From the NCBI GenBank assembly GCA_009829735.1, contig CM020618.1, positions 10,879,119 to 10,943,118 on the forward strand: a stretch of DNA of 64,000 bases. The letters run 5' to 3'. Position numbers and translations under genes: made by a program. Shown here piece by piece: positions 31,085-42,765 of this stretch (its first letter is position 1; each line of letters opens with the position of its first letter). The notes under the pieces were generated by a model. That model did not search any database and was not told where the DNA came from. It worked only from the letters and a program-made list of their open reading frames with translations. Origin of the DNA: Pyropia yezoensis. Taxonomy: Eukaryota; Rhodophyta; Bangiophyceae; Bangiales; Bangiaceae.

Positions 31085-34000
31085 ATGTCATCCTCGGCGG
31101 ATGACGCCGACGGCGCGCCCGCACCCACCGCCACCGGCTCTTGCAGCAGCGGCGGCGGCGGCGGCCGCCGCCGCGCCGGGGCGGCCGTCGCTGCGGCCGT
31201 GATGCCGCCCCTCTCCGGCTCGACGGCGGTGGCCTCCGTTGGCAACCCGCCGCTGCCCCCCGCCAACGTCATCCCCGTCATCCCGTCGGTGGACCGTGGC
31301 GCCAGCGTCGACGGCGGGAGCGGCGGCAGCGGCGGCGGCGGCAGCCCCCCCCCTCCTCGCCGCCGTCGCCCCTCCCGTGCAGCCGCCGCGGCGGCGGCGG
31401 CGGTGGCGGCCGCGGGCGGCGGGCGGCGGGTGGTGGCGGACGAGCCGGGCGCACTGTTTCGCGCTGGCACCCTCAGCGTCCGTGTGGTGGTGACGCTGGC
31501 GGGCGGCGGCGGCAGCGGCAACGACGATGGTGGTGGTGGCGGGGACGGTACCGGCGACGAGCAGGGAGAGGCGAGCGCCACGTCGACTGGTGCGGCCGCC
31601 AGCGACGGCGGCGGCCGCCCGGCGCGGGTGCCTCGCGGCCTGTACGTCCGCGCCTCCACGTAGGACCAAAAGCTCTACGCTGCGCCCGTTGCAGGCGTTG
31701 GCGCCGCGTTGGCCACCGCCACCGCCACCGCCACCGCCACCGCCACCGCCACCGCCACCGCCACCGCCACCGCCACCGCCACCGCCACCGAAACCGTCAC
31801 CACCACTGCCACCGCCACCGAAACCGTCACCGCCACCGCCACCGCCACTGACGCGGAAACCGACACAGACGACGAAGGCAGCCGTAGCAGCGACGGCGGC
31901 CCCGTCGACGCTGACGGCGACGGGTGGGAAGACGACGGCAACGGCGACGATGACGACAGTGACGACGACGCGCCGGCGCTCGACGCGCTGCGTGCCGGGG
32001 GCTCCCACGCGCTCGGTGCGGTGGGCGGCCACCTCCGCCACCTCTTTTCGCACGGCAAGCCGCGGCGTGCCTGGGGCGTCCTCCTTCGCGTCGCGTCTGA
32101 CGCGGCCGGTGGTGGCGCAGACGGCGCCAACGACACTGACGTCGCCGACGGCATCAACGGCGCCGCCGCCACCGCCGCCGCCGCCGCCGCGCCCACGGTG
32201 GCGCCCCCCCCCCCGCCCCCCACCGAGGCAGGGGGCGGCGGTGGCGGGGGCGGCAGTGTGGCGCAGCCTACCCCCCCCCCGCAGCCCTCGTCCTCGGCAG
32301 CCGCGGCGGCCGCCGCTACCGCCGGTAGCGGCGGGCGGCTCGGATTTTGGCACCCTGACGTATGCACTCTTTGCGGGGCCCCTGCCGCTGTCGCTGCGGG
32401 TGTGCATCGTTGGTGCTGCTGCCGTCGTCACGGCGGGGGGGGCGGGGAAGGAGGGGGGCGGGGGCGGGGGGGGGCTGGCGGGCCTCCTCCGTCCCCACAC
32501 CCACCGCCCCCGCACACGGGAGGTGGCGCGGCTGGTCGTGCCGCTCCCGCTTGATGTGGCGGCGGTGGTGGCGGCCGCGACGGCGGGTGGTGGCGGCCCG
32601 TCGCAGGCTGGGGGGGAGGGGGGCGCGGAGTTGCTGACCCCCCACGGCGGCCCCTACACACTAGCCACCACCATCACTACCGCCGCGTCGACAGACGAGC
32701 GCGATGTCCCCCCGCTGACGGTAGCGGTGTACGTCACTTACGCCTTTCACCCCCCACGCGTGCCTGCCGCGGCGGTTGGGCGGGATGTGACGCCTGCGTT
32801 TGTCTGTGCGATTGCGCACCCCGGCGGCCTGCCCGCGGCGTTTGCTGCCGCCCACCCCACGGCGGCCTCGTCGGTGGCCATCCTGCTGGTGCCCGGCCTC
32901 TTCACCACCCACTGCCCGTCGTATTTTGCCCACAACGAGGGGTACCTGCGGGACACCCTCGGTCTGGACGGGGCGTCGGCCGAGAACAAGCTCCGGTCCT
33001 CGTGCAATACATGGCGTTCGGAAGAGAAAAAAAGAATCGCTCGGGGTGGCCAGATCGCAGCTCACGACCCTGTAGAGTGGTCGCCTGTTTCGAGAATGGT
33101 CGACCAAAGGTACAGACGGGCTACTACCGCCTGCCTGCCGCGCGCCTGCGGGGCGCGGTATTGGGCTGGGCAGCGCGCTGCCCTGCCCAATGGGAGCGCC
33201 CGCGGGGCGCGGTATTGGGCAGGGCAGCGTGCTCCCCTGCCCACTGGGCGCCGCCGCCGATGGTGGTGGCGTCCGCACCCCCGCCGCGGCGCTGAGGCAC
33301 CCGTCGGCGGTGGTGGGGAAGTGCGGGTACAGTCTGTATCGGTTGTTGTCACGTCGGATGCAGGGATGGCCGTATCGGCCATCGACACGGAGCGCGGGGT
33401 GGCGGCCAATGGCGACACGGTGCGGGGGGAGGTGGCGGCGCTGGCCGCCCGCGGCGGCGGCGGCGGCGACCGCCGGCGGGTGGTGCTTGTGGGCCACTCG
33501 AAGGGGGGCCTTGACGCGCTCGCCGCCGTCGCCGGCATGGACCCCGCCACCGCCGCCGCGACCGTCGCGGGCGTCGTGTGCATGCAGTCCCCGTACGGCG
33601 GCACGCCGGTGGTGGGGTGGCTGGCCGCCCGCACCGCCGCCGCGGCGGCGGTGGCGATTGCGATGGAGCGCCTGTGGGGGGGGGACCCAGCGGCGGTGGC
33701 CGACATGGGCTACCCACGCCGCGCGGCGGCCTGGGCGGCCGCCGCCGCTGCCGCCACCGCCGGCCGGTTGCAGGCGGCCGCCGGGTCTGCGGCGGAGGCG
33801 GCGGCGGTGGCGCCGGCCGACGACGAGCGGGAGACGGCCGACGGCGGGGGGAACCCATCCTCGCCCTCCTCCCCCCCTGCGCGTGTGGCCGTCCGCCCGC
33901 CCCCCCCCTTGCAAGTGCCGGTGGTGACGCTGGCGTCGACGGCGCCCTTTTCGCTCGCCGCCGCCATCGGCTCTCTCCCCGCCGCCGCGGGGGTGGCGTC

Positions 34001-34526
34001 GATGGGCCTCCCCGCGGGCGCCGTCACCCGTGCGACGGGCTTTTACACCGACGGCCTGGTCGCCGCCGCCGACGCGCGCGTGCCGGGCGCCGACTGGGTC
34101 GTCCTGGGGGGGCTGTCCCACTCAGCGCCCGCGCTGGATGTGGTGGGGGAGGTGCCGGGACGCCGGCCCGGGGTGCTCACCGCCGCGCTCTTGGGGCTCC
34201 TGCTGGACAGGGTGGAGGCGCGGGAGCGGGAAGCGCGAGGTGGGGGCTGCGCAACGCGGCTGGCTGCGTTGCACGGCCACCGCCGCATCGCCCTCATCAC
34301 ACATGTACATACAGGCACATACGTTGCTTTACTGACGCGGGCCAGCGGCCCCACTCCGGTAGCCGACAGTCGGTGCCCCTCACTATCGCTTGCAACGGCC
34401 AGCGCATGCCCCTGCCAGCGGGGAAAAACCCCTCCGCCCGCAGGGACTGCGTCGGACGCTCAGACGCGCAAGAGGGCCAGCTCCTTCCCCGCACGGCCGT
34501 GTGACCCGCAGCAGCAAAACAGGTAG
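31085..34526 (+). CDS. GHSKGG-type alpha/beta-hydrolase, reading frame broken
   Basis: The start is ATG at 31085 with an ACC context. Frame 1 runs to VPRGLYVRAST, then an in-frame TAG at 31661-31663. The same frame continues with protein-like sequence, including an acidic block (DGWEDDGNGDDDDSDDDA), to about 32200. There a C-run shifts coding to the frame with FGTLTYALFAGPLPLSLRV. That frame contains AILLVPGLFTTHCPSYFAHN, the oxyanion-side motif of the fold; VVLVGHSKGGLDALAAV, the nucleophile Ser elbow (about 33486-33536); and VVCMQSPYGGTPV. It ends at 34526 with LGGLSHSAPALD, which probably carries the catalytic His. Residues coded at 33000-33310 do not look like protein and may be an unspliced intron with 54-bp repeats. 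A lipase or esterase role is inferred. It is either a pseudogene or assembly-damaged. Confidence 0.55.
31706..31792. repeat. GCCACC hexanucleotide microsatellite
   Basis: About 14 units, coding Thr-Ala in the preferred frame of the hydrolase gene. Confidence 0.75.
33142..33249. repeat. Two 54-bp direct repeats, each a hairpin
   Basis: Units 33142-33195 and 33196-33249 differ at a handful of bases. Each contains a near-perfect palindrome of about 32 bp (attgggc arm pairing with gcccaat in the first unit). They lie in the part of the hydrolase gene that looks non-coding. Confidence 0.75.
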
Positions 34527-34640
34527 CGACAGTACAGGAGGGGGCCCACAGGCCGACTGGAGGCCTGCGTCGCCCCCTCCCCCTCTCCAATCTCCCGTCG
34601 CCACACCCCACACGCCTACACACCCACACCGCCCGCCAGT

Positions 34641-35672
34641 CTACGCGGCGGTGAAATCGGCCGCCGGGGCCTCAACCTCGGCGGTCGCCGCATCGAGGCC
34701 ACCCGCAACACCCAGCGACAGACCCGCCGAGCCGACACCCCACACGCGGATGACACCGTCGGTGTAGCCCGCAAAGAGGGTGGAGCCGTCGCTAGACCAG
34801 GCCAGCGAGATGGCCGCCGCGTTGGCGCTCTTCTTGCCAATGACATACTCGTCGCGGAGCTCGGCAACGACCGACTTGGACTCGAGGTCCCAGATCTTGA
34901 CGCACGAGTTGGTCGCCGCGCACAGCCAGTAGCGGTTGGGCGAGAAGCACAGCGCGTGGATAATGTCGTTGGCCTCAAGGGAGTAGAGGTGCTTGCCCTC
35001 CTGGAGGTCCCACAACATCGCAGTGCCGTCCTTGCCGCCCGACGCGCACAGGGAGCCGTCGGGGGAGACAGTCACCGAGTTGAGGTAGCCCGTGTGGGCG
35101 ACCAGGTTGGTGCGGAGCTTGCAGTTGGTCAGGTTCCACACCTTGACCAGCTTGTCCCACCCGCACGACACAATCAGCGGGTTGGCCGTCGACGGCGAGA
35201 AGCGCACGCACGACACCCACTCGGTATGGCCCTCCTCCTGGATCGAGTACTTGCACTCGCCAAGGGTGTTCCACAGCTTGATCGTCTTGTCCCGCGACGA
35301 CGACACGATCTGGCGGTTGTCCGCAGAGAAGGCCACCGACAGCACATCCTTGGTGTGGCCCACAAAGCGGCGCGTCGTCAGACCCGTCGCAAGGTCCCAC
35401 AGCCGCAGCGTGTGGTCCCACGACGCAGACAGCGCAAACTGGCCGTCCGACGACAGCACCACGTCCGACACAAAGTGGGAGTGGCCGTGGAGGGCCCGCT
35501 TGGGGTACCCATACGAGTTGTCCTTGCCATCGCGCGTCAGCTGCCACACAATGACCGTCTTGTCGCGCGACGCGGAGAGCAGCACGTCGCTGTTGTCGAG
35601 GGTGGTGGCGAGCGACGTCACCCACCCGCCATGGCCCTTGAGGTAACCGCGGAGGCCCAGAGTCTCCGACAT
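34641..35672 (-). CDS. RACK1: RACK1, ribosome-associated WD40 scaffold
   Basis: A seven-bladed WD40 protein on the 40S head near the mRNA exit. It docks kinases such as PKC and takes part in translation quality control. The 343-residue product shows seven repeats, among them [63 protein letters not shown] and [24 protein letters not shown]-type ends include [41 protein letters not shown] and VIRVWGV. It is slightly longer than the common 310-330 residues because of a C-terminal Ala/Glu tail ([16 protein letters not shown]). The ATG at 35672 is standard for the family (MSETL); the open frame to 35939 has no matching sequence. Single exon. Confidence 0.97.
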   Translation of the reverse strand: MSETLGLRGYLKGHGGWVTSLATTLDNSDVLLSASRDKTVIVWQLTRDGKDNSYGYPKRALHGHSHFVSDVVLSSDGQFALSASWDHTLRLWDLATGLTTRRFVGHTKDVLSVAFSADNRQIVSSSRDKTIKLWNTLGECKYSIQEEGHTEWVSCVRFSPSTANPLIVSCGWDKLVKVWNLTNCKLRTNLVAHTGYLNSVTVSPDGSLCASGGKDGTAMLWDLQEGKHLYSLEANDIIHALCFSPNRYWLCAATNSCVKIWDLESKSVVAELRDEYVIGKKSANAAAISLAWSSDGSTLFAGYTDGVIRVWGVGSAGLSLGVAGGLDAATAEVEAPAADFTAA

Positions 35673-36824
35673 GATGGCGAGTCTGAGTAGGCAGAGAGCG
35701 CGACAAACGGTAGCTGGTGCGAGCGATACAGGGCGATGGGTACCAGCGTGTGACGATCGGGTGGGCGGGAAGTGGGGAGGCGATAGAGATGTCACGGCGA
35801 TGGTGTCGACGGCGGTGCGCGCCGCGTCGCCCGACCGTGCGGCCCGAGGCCCGACGAAATCCCTGAAACGATCAAGTGAATTCGATACCGGGCCAAGACA
35901 GGCTGTAGGATGGGCGCCCGCGCACTTACCCAAATGCAATTCTGCCTAGTACTGTACACTCTGCTCTATGAGCGACGATCAATAAGTACAAGATTACTGT
36001 ACCGTACTCGAGCTCAACACTCGTCAGCCCATGCTGCGGCGGGAGCCCACCAGCGTTTCAAACAGCGGTTCAAACGGGACGCGCGCTCACGGCAGGAAGC
36101 GGGCGACGCCCCCGCGTTCAAAAACAAAAAAAGACCCACCCGCCACTCACCGTGGGCAAGGCCCTCCCCCCCCCCCGCCGCAACACCGGCCGCTGCTGGG
36201 GCGGCGGGCGGGCGGCAGGCAGGTCAAGCGCACCCCCCCCCCCCCCCCGACGGATCATTAACGACGGACACAACTCGTCCGCCGCCGCCAGGGTCACGGT
36301 GCCGCCACCCACGGCGGGCGGCGGGGTGTCCGCCACCCGTGCACGCGCACCCACCCACCACGGGGCCGCACGGGCGCGGCGGGCCCCCCCCCACCCCCCC
36401 GCCGCCGCGCACCCCCGTTGGGCACACACGCCCTCCCGGCGGCGGCGGCTGTAGCGCCGCCACCTGAGCGGGTGTCCCTCGCGAGCGCTCGCCCCCTCCC
36501 CCCCCCCCCTCCTCCACGCACCCAGGCGCTCTTGCGTCTGCCACCGACCCAGCCCCGTTTCCGCCTTCTTCGCCCGAGCACAACCCAGCCCCGATCACAG
36601 CACCATCACCCCCTCATCCCCCTCACCGTGTTCGTCACTCTCCCTGCTCCCCCCCGCCCCCCCCCCCCCCCCCCACCCCCTCTATCCCTTCTTCTCCCAC
36701 TGCCACCGCCCACATCGCTCCCCTCTGTTGTTTTCTTCTTCTCTTCTTCGCGACGAGGTTCCCCCCCCACCCGCTCCCCTCTCCCTCTTTCCACCCTCCC
36801 CCGCCCCCATCACCGTCGGCTACG
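35673..36824. other. Divergent spacer between RACK1 and the PAK-like kinase
   Basis: About 1.15 kb. A GTAC-rich, AT-richer patch lies at 35945-36010, followed by C-rich sequence with pyrimidine tracts towards the kinase ATG. Probably two promoters. No gene is supported. Confidence 0.45.
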
Positions 36825-38598
36825 ATGCTCCGGCGGCTGCGCTCGGGCGGCCTCCCGGCGGCGGACGCGGCGGCCAACGCGGCGCCCCCACACCGCCGCG
36901 AGGCCGTCACCTTTCCCGTCAGCATCGAGGCGGCCAAGGCCGCTGCCGTTGCTGCTGCCACCCCAGCCCCCACCACCACCACCACCACCACCACCGCCAT
37001 CCACACCACCGCCCATCCCCCCTACCCCACCGCGGCCGCCGCCGCCGCCGCCGCCACCGCCGCCGCCGCTGCCAATAGGGCCACCCCCCCCACCGCGACG
37101 GCGGCCGGGCAGGGGGGGGTGGGGGGGGCGTTCCCCCCGCGCTGGCGCCTGCGGGGCGGCAAGGAGAACCACCCTCCCGGTGGGGGTAGTGACGGTAGTG
37201 CGGGCAGCCTCAGCGGCGGCAGCGGCCTCGGCAACGGTATCGGCGGTGGCGGCGGCAGCGGCAGCGTCGGTGGCATGGCCGGTGGTGCCGGTGGTGCCGG
37301 TGGTGGGGGTGGGGGTGGTGGGGGTGGCGGGGGTGGCGGCGGTCGACCCCACCGCGGGCGGGGACCGGCGGGTCCCCCCCCCCGGGGGGCGTGGCCATCT
37401 CGGCGCCCACCGCCTTTACCGTCCGCGCGCATGTGGCGGTAGACGCGGACGGCGCCTTTTCGGGCATGGATGACTTTGTCCGCATCGCGCTGGGCGACCG
37501 CCCGGCAGGCGTGGGGGGGGCCGTCGCCGCCGCCGCCGCCGCTGCCGCCGCCGCTTCTGCCGCCGCTTCTGCCGCCGCCACCGCCGCTGCCGCCGCCGCT
37601 GCCCCTGTCTCGGGTGGCAGTGGGGGTGGTGGTGGTGGCGGTGGTGCCGCCGCCGCCGCCGCCGCGGCCGCCACCGATGCGCCGCGGCCGCCATTGACCC
37701 TCCGTCGGGGGGTGCCCGCGGGGTCCGCGGCGGTGGCGGCGGCGGCAGCGAGCGCGGCGGCGGCGGTGGCGGCACCGCCCTCCCGTTCCGCGTCGGTCGA
37801 TGGGCCGCCCGCCGGCGGGCGCCCCCGCGGCGGCGGCGGCGGCGGCGGCGGCGGGGGTGGTGGTGGCCCCCTGGGCGGCCACGCGGCGGCGGCGGCGGCG
37901 ACGGCGGTGCCGCTGCCGCCGGCAGGGGTGGCGGGGACGCCAACGCGGCCGCCCCGCCCGCACCGCCCCCCTTCGGGGGCGTCGGCGTCCCCCGCCTTTA
38001 CCATCTATTCGGATGTGGGGAGTGGCGGCCCGAGCCCCGTGCCGTCGCCGACCGCGCCAGTGGGGGGGGGGGGCGGGGGTGGGGGGCGCCGGCGGCTGCC
38101 TCGCCCCAGGATGGGAGGGGGGGGGGGAGGTGGTGGTGGCGGGGGGGGATCCCCGTCGCCCCGCCGCCGTCGGCGGGGGGGGGGGGGCGGGGGGGAGGAT
38201 GGCAGCCCCGCGGGGGGGTCCCCGTCAGGGGGGGGTGGGGTGGTCCTGTTCCGTTCCCGCCGCCGCCTTCGGGTTGGCGGCGGCGGTGGCGGTGGTGGGG
38301 GTGGTGGTGGGGGTGGTGGGGGTGCCGGCGTCGACGCAGACGCCACTGGCGGGTTTGGCGTCGGCGTCGGCAGCGCCGGCAGCCCGTCGGCGGCCGACGG
38401 CGGCGCGGCCGCCGAGCGGCCGCTGGCGGCCGCCGCGGGCGGCGGCGGCGCCTACTACCCCCCCCCCCCCCCCCCCCCCCCCCGTCTGCCGCCCCCGTCG
38501 ACGCTCCCCCGGCCGGCGGTGGCGGCGGCGGCGCCGCCCTGGCGGCGGCCGCCTCCACATCAACGTCGGCGGCGGTGACGGCGTCGGCGTCGGCAGCG

Positions 38599-38632
<34 letters not shown>

Positions 38633-39901
38633 GCCGCCCCACCGCCCTCCGCCACGTGGTGCACGTGGCCGATGACGGGGCGGGGCGGCTGGTGGGCCTC
38701 CCCGTCGGGTGGGCCGACGCGCTCGCCGCGGGGGCGCTCCGCCGTCGGTCGGCGGCGCCGCCCGTGGCGGCGGTGACCGCAGCCGCAGCGGCGGTGGCAG
38801 CGGCAGCGGCGGCGGCGGCGGCCCCGGCGGGGGAGGCGGCGGCGGCGGCGGCGGCGGCGGCGGCACCGCGGCCGCGGCCGCGGCTGCCGCTGCCGGTGGT
38901 CCCCGCACGGGCGCCCCTGTTTCGCCCCGCGCCGGCGGCGCCACGGGCGGCGGCGGACGCTGGCGGCAGCTGGGACGGCGATGGCAGCGACGGGGGGGGC
39001 GTCGGCGGCGGCGGGGGCGGCGGCGGCGGCGGCCGTCGCCGGCCGGCTGGCGGGTGGGCGGCGGTGGTCCCCCCCGCCGCCGCCGCCGGCACCCTCACCG
39101 CCGCCGCCGCTGTCCCGCCCTCCCCGCTTAGCGGGGGCAACAACAGCCTGGGCGGCCCGCCCACGGCCGACGGGGAGGGCGTGTGGGCGGGCGTGTCGGC
39201 CGCCGACCTGCGGTGCGGCGGCGGCCGCGGCGGCAGCCGCGGCGGCAGCCGCGGCGGCAGCTGGGACGGCTGGGGCGCCGCCGCGGTGGTGGCCGCCCCG
39301 GCCGCCGTTGCCGCGCCTGTCCCCGGCGGCGGCGGCGTCGACGGGGGCGGCGGTGGGGGGGGCGGCGACGGCTGGGTGGTCGCCGCCGCCGCCGCCGCCA
39401 CCGGCGTTGACGCCCACCCCCACCACCACCACCCGCACCCACCACCACCACCCCACCACCCCCACCACCACCACCACCACCACCACCACCACCACCCTCA
39501 CGAGGAGGAGGACGAGGAGGACGAGGCGGCGGCCGCGTGGCCGCTGAGCGGCCGCCCCAGCTCCTTTCCATCCACCGACGATGGGGACGATGGGGCCTGG
39601 GCGTGGCCCCCCGCCACCGCCGCCGACGGCGCACTGGGCGTCGACGGCGACCCGGCGGGCGGCTCGCCGCCGCCCCCGTCGTCGCCCCCGCACGCCGGCC
39701 TGGCGCCGTGGGGGTGGGCGCCCGCGCCGCCGGCAGCGGGGCTCCCCGCCCCGCCGCCGCTGCCGCCGCCGCCACCACCGCCGCCGCCGCCCGTGGCCGA
39801 CGCACGCGCCCCCCCCGCCGCGGGGTGGACAACCGTACCGCCCCCCGCCACCGCCCGGGAGCTGTACCTCCACGGCGCCGGCGCGGGGGGTGGCCGGGGC
39901 G

Positions 39902-39933
<32 letters not shown>

Positions 39934-41781
39934 ACCGTGGTGGCGGTTGGGCCCACGGGGGAGGACGCCGCCGACGGCGGCCCCCCCGCGACGGCGGCGG
40001 CCGCGGCTGCGTTTCCGGTCGTGGACCCCGCCAGCGTGCTGGGCCCGCTGGTGGCGGTGGGCGCCGGCAGCACCGCCACCGTCTACCGCAGCGTGTGGGC
40101 GGCGTCGGGGGAGGCGGTGGCGGTTAAGGTGGTGGCGCCGGTGGACGGCCGTGACTGGGAGCTCTACGCGTCAGAGGTGGCCGTCATGCGCGACGCGGCG
40201 GTGGCCGCCGCCGTCGGTGCCGCCACCGCCGCCGCCGGTAGGGGCGGTGGCGGTGGCGGCGGCGGCGGCGGCGGTAGGGGAGGGGGAGGGGAAGGGGGAG
40301 GGGGAGGGGGAGGGGGAGGGGGAGGGGGAGGGGGAGGGGGAGGGGGGGCGGGGGCCAGCCGCCTCGTTGGCTGCGCCGACGCGTTTGTGTGGGACCGCCG
40401 CCTGTGGATGGTGATGGAGTACATGGACGGCGGGTGCCTCACGGACGTGCTCAGCTGGGCCGCCGGCCGTGTCGCGGCGGGCGTCCCAGCCGGCAGCGGC
40501 GGTGGCGGCGGCGGCGACGGCAGCGTCCCTGTGGGGAGCCGCAGCGGCAGCGGCGGCGGCAGCAGCAGCGGCGGCGGCGGCGCCGTCACTGCCCACCCCC
40601 CCCCCCACCGGCCGGGCACCCCCCCGGGGCTGCCCGAGCCGCTCATTGCCTACATCCTTGCCGAGGTGCTGGCGGGCCTTGCCGCCCTCCACCGCACCGG
40701 CCGCATCCACCGGGACGTCAAGAGTGACAACACGCTCGTGGCGACGGACGGGCGGGTCAAGGTGGGGGACTTTGGGTTTGCGGCGGAGGTGCCCCCGGGG
40801 GGGGCCCGCCACACCGTAGTTGGTACGTTTTGGGCTGTGAGGGGTGGGGGGTTGGGGGGGAAGGGGGGGGGGGGGGGGGGAGGCTGGCTTGGCGGTCGGG
40901 ACAAAGAGGGGGGGGGGGGAGAGGGGAAGGGAGAGGGGGGCGCGGTGAGCGTCAGCCACCACCGCCGCCGCCCGCTGTACAACGAGTCCGACCGACTAAC
41001 CGCAGCCCCAACCCGCCATCGCCCCTCCCGCCTGCTCTTTCATCTCTCGCTTCTCCCTGCTTCTCTGCTCCTCCCCCCTCGCCGCTGTGCCCCCAAACCC
41101 TTGTTCACCCCCCCCTTCTTCTCCCTCCCGCCCTCTCTCCAACAGGCACCCCCTTTTGGATGGCCCCCGAGGTCATCCGCGGCGACCCGTACGGCGCCGC
41201 CGCCGACGTCTGGGCGGCGGGCATCCTGGCCATTGAGCTGGCCGACGGGGCGCCCCCCCACCTGGGCCTGCCCCCCCTCCGCGCCATGTACCTCATCGCC
41301 GCGGCGGGCGCGCCGGCGCCATCGCCCGCCACCCGCGGGCCCGCCACCGCCGCCGCCACCGCCACCGCCACCGCAGCCGCCGCCGCCGCCGCCGCCGCCA
41401 CCGTGGCAGCAGCGGCGTCGGACGGGGGCCCCGGGGGCCCGTGGATAGAGGATGACGGGGAGGGGGCGTCGAGCTGCAAGACGTGGACGACCGCCCCCTC
41501 CTCCCTCGCCGCACCACGCCCGCCCCCCCCCCCCCCCCCCCGGGCACCCCCCCCCCCCCCCCCCCCCCGCTGCTGCCGGCGGGGGCGCCTGGTCGCCCGC
41601 CTTTTGTGACCTCATCGCCGCCTGCTGCGCCGCCGACCCCGCCGCGCGGCCGACCGCCGCGGCGCTGGTGGCGGGCCACCCGTTCTTGCGGTCTGCGGGG
41701 GGGGGTCGCCCCGCCGCCGCCGCCCTCTTCCGCGCGGTGGTGGCGGACCGGGAGGCGGGGGGGGGGCGGCGGGGGGCGTAA
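36825..41781 (+). CDS. PAK/STE20-like protein kinase with CRIB motifs, several homopolymer frameshifts
   Basis: A Rho/Rac-regulated Ser/Thr kinase in outline. After a basic, Ala-rich start (MLRRLRSGG), a CRIB-like motif [16 protein letters not shown] ends in FSGM (37394-37480). A second, [19 protein letters not shown] followed by a Trp (38640-38730), also fits the GTPase-binding consensus. A His-rich run followed by acidic residues lies at 39411-39530. The kinase domain starts near 40020: loop GAGSTATVY, Lys in VAVKVV, hinge [28 protein letters not shown], then [10 protein letters not shown]. An intron at 40823-41145 (donor GTACGT, acceptor CAACAG, phase 1) splits the activation segment exactly at VVG/TPFW. 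Subdomain XI is [19 protein letters not shown]. Coding changes frame at C-runs near 37371, 38460 and 41520-41570. A G-rich hexamer repeat expands the loop after helix C. Confidence 0.75.
39411..39500. repeat. CAC/ACC trinucleotide run coding His-rich tract
   Basis: About 30 codons, mostly His with Pro, directly followed by a GAG/GAC run coding Glu/Asp. It lies in the kinase linker. Confidence 0.7.
40265..40350. repeat. GGGGGA-type hexamer repeat within the kinase domain
   Basis: About a dozen purine-only units of g-runs with single a. In frame they code Gly with occasional Glu or Arg. They enlarge the loop between helix C and strand 4. Confidence 0.75.
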
Positions 41782-42765
41782 ATTCCGCGGGGGGGGGGGG
41801 GGGGGTGGCTGGCGGGACGGCTGCACTGGCGGCGGTGACCCGCGACCCACCGGGGGTTTGGGTCCGCCGCCTATACGGTGCGCGTGGGAGGAGGTGTGGC
41901 GAAAGGGAAGAGGGGGGGATGGATGATGCGGGTGGGGGGGAAGGGGGTGAGAGGGCGAGGTGGGGGGTGGGAAGGGGGAAAGTGTACTGTACGTACACGT
42001 ACTGTACGGCACCTACGCGGGGCGGGGAGGTGAGTCTGGGGGCGGCTGGCGGGTGGGTAGGCGGCACGCCACCGCCAAGGGGCGGCGCCGCCACGGGGTG
42101 GTGCGCGCGACGAAAAAGCAAAGAGTGGAAGCCAACGGCGTGTGTGGGCGGCGACGGCAGCGACACGACTCCCCATTCGGATGGCAAGGGGAGGGATGGG
42201 GCGGAGGCGGGGGGTGGTGCAGGGGGGGTGCGGGGGGGGAAGGCTGAGCGAGGACCCGCCGGCGGCGGCTGCCGTTTGCTGCACCGCCGGCGCGGCCGCG
42301 TGGCGCTGCCGCGCCCCCCTGCAGGGAAAAAAACGCGTGCCGCCGCCCCCCACCGCTCCCTCTCTGCTGGGACAGCAACGGCAGCCGACCCGCCGCGCGC
42401 GGCGGCGGCCAGCCCGTTGTCGTTCCCGTTTCCGCCGCCGCCGTCGGCGGTGGCGGCGGTCGCGCGGCCCCAGCGCCCCGCGCGCGCGCACACACACCAC
42501 CCTTTTCTCCACGTGCGCCCCACCCACCCACCGCTCCCGCCCTCCCCCCTCCCCGCCCGGTTCCGCACACGCACCCAGCCACCACACGCCCCTTGCCAAA
42601 CCCGCCTATCGACCCAAACTACTTGGCCCTTGTCCCCCCTCCCCCCCACTGATGGCAGGGGCGGCGGGGGACGGGAAGGGGGAGGGGATGGTACAGAAGG
42701 GGGGGGAGGGGGGGGGGGGGGGGGAGAGGGAAGAAGAAGGGCGGGGGGTCGGCCCTCCCCCCTCC
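41782..42765. other. Convergent spacer kinase / HSF
   Basis: G-rich and C-rich runs, with a GTAC-rich near-palindrome at 41982-42008. Two genes end here. No gene of its own is seen. Confidence 0.45.

Noticed and set aside
31706-31792. CRISPR-like array
   Set aside because: It is a simple GCCACC microsatellite without spacers, in a eukaryotic gene.
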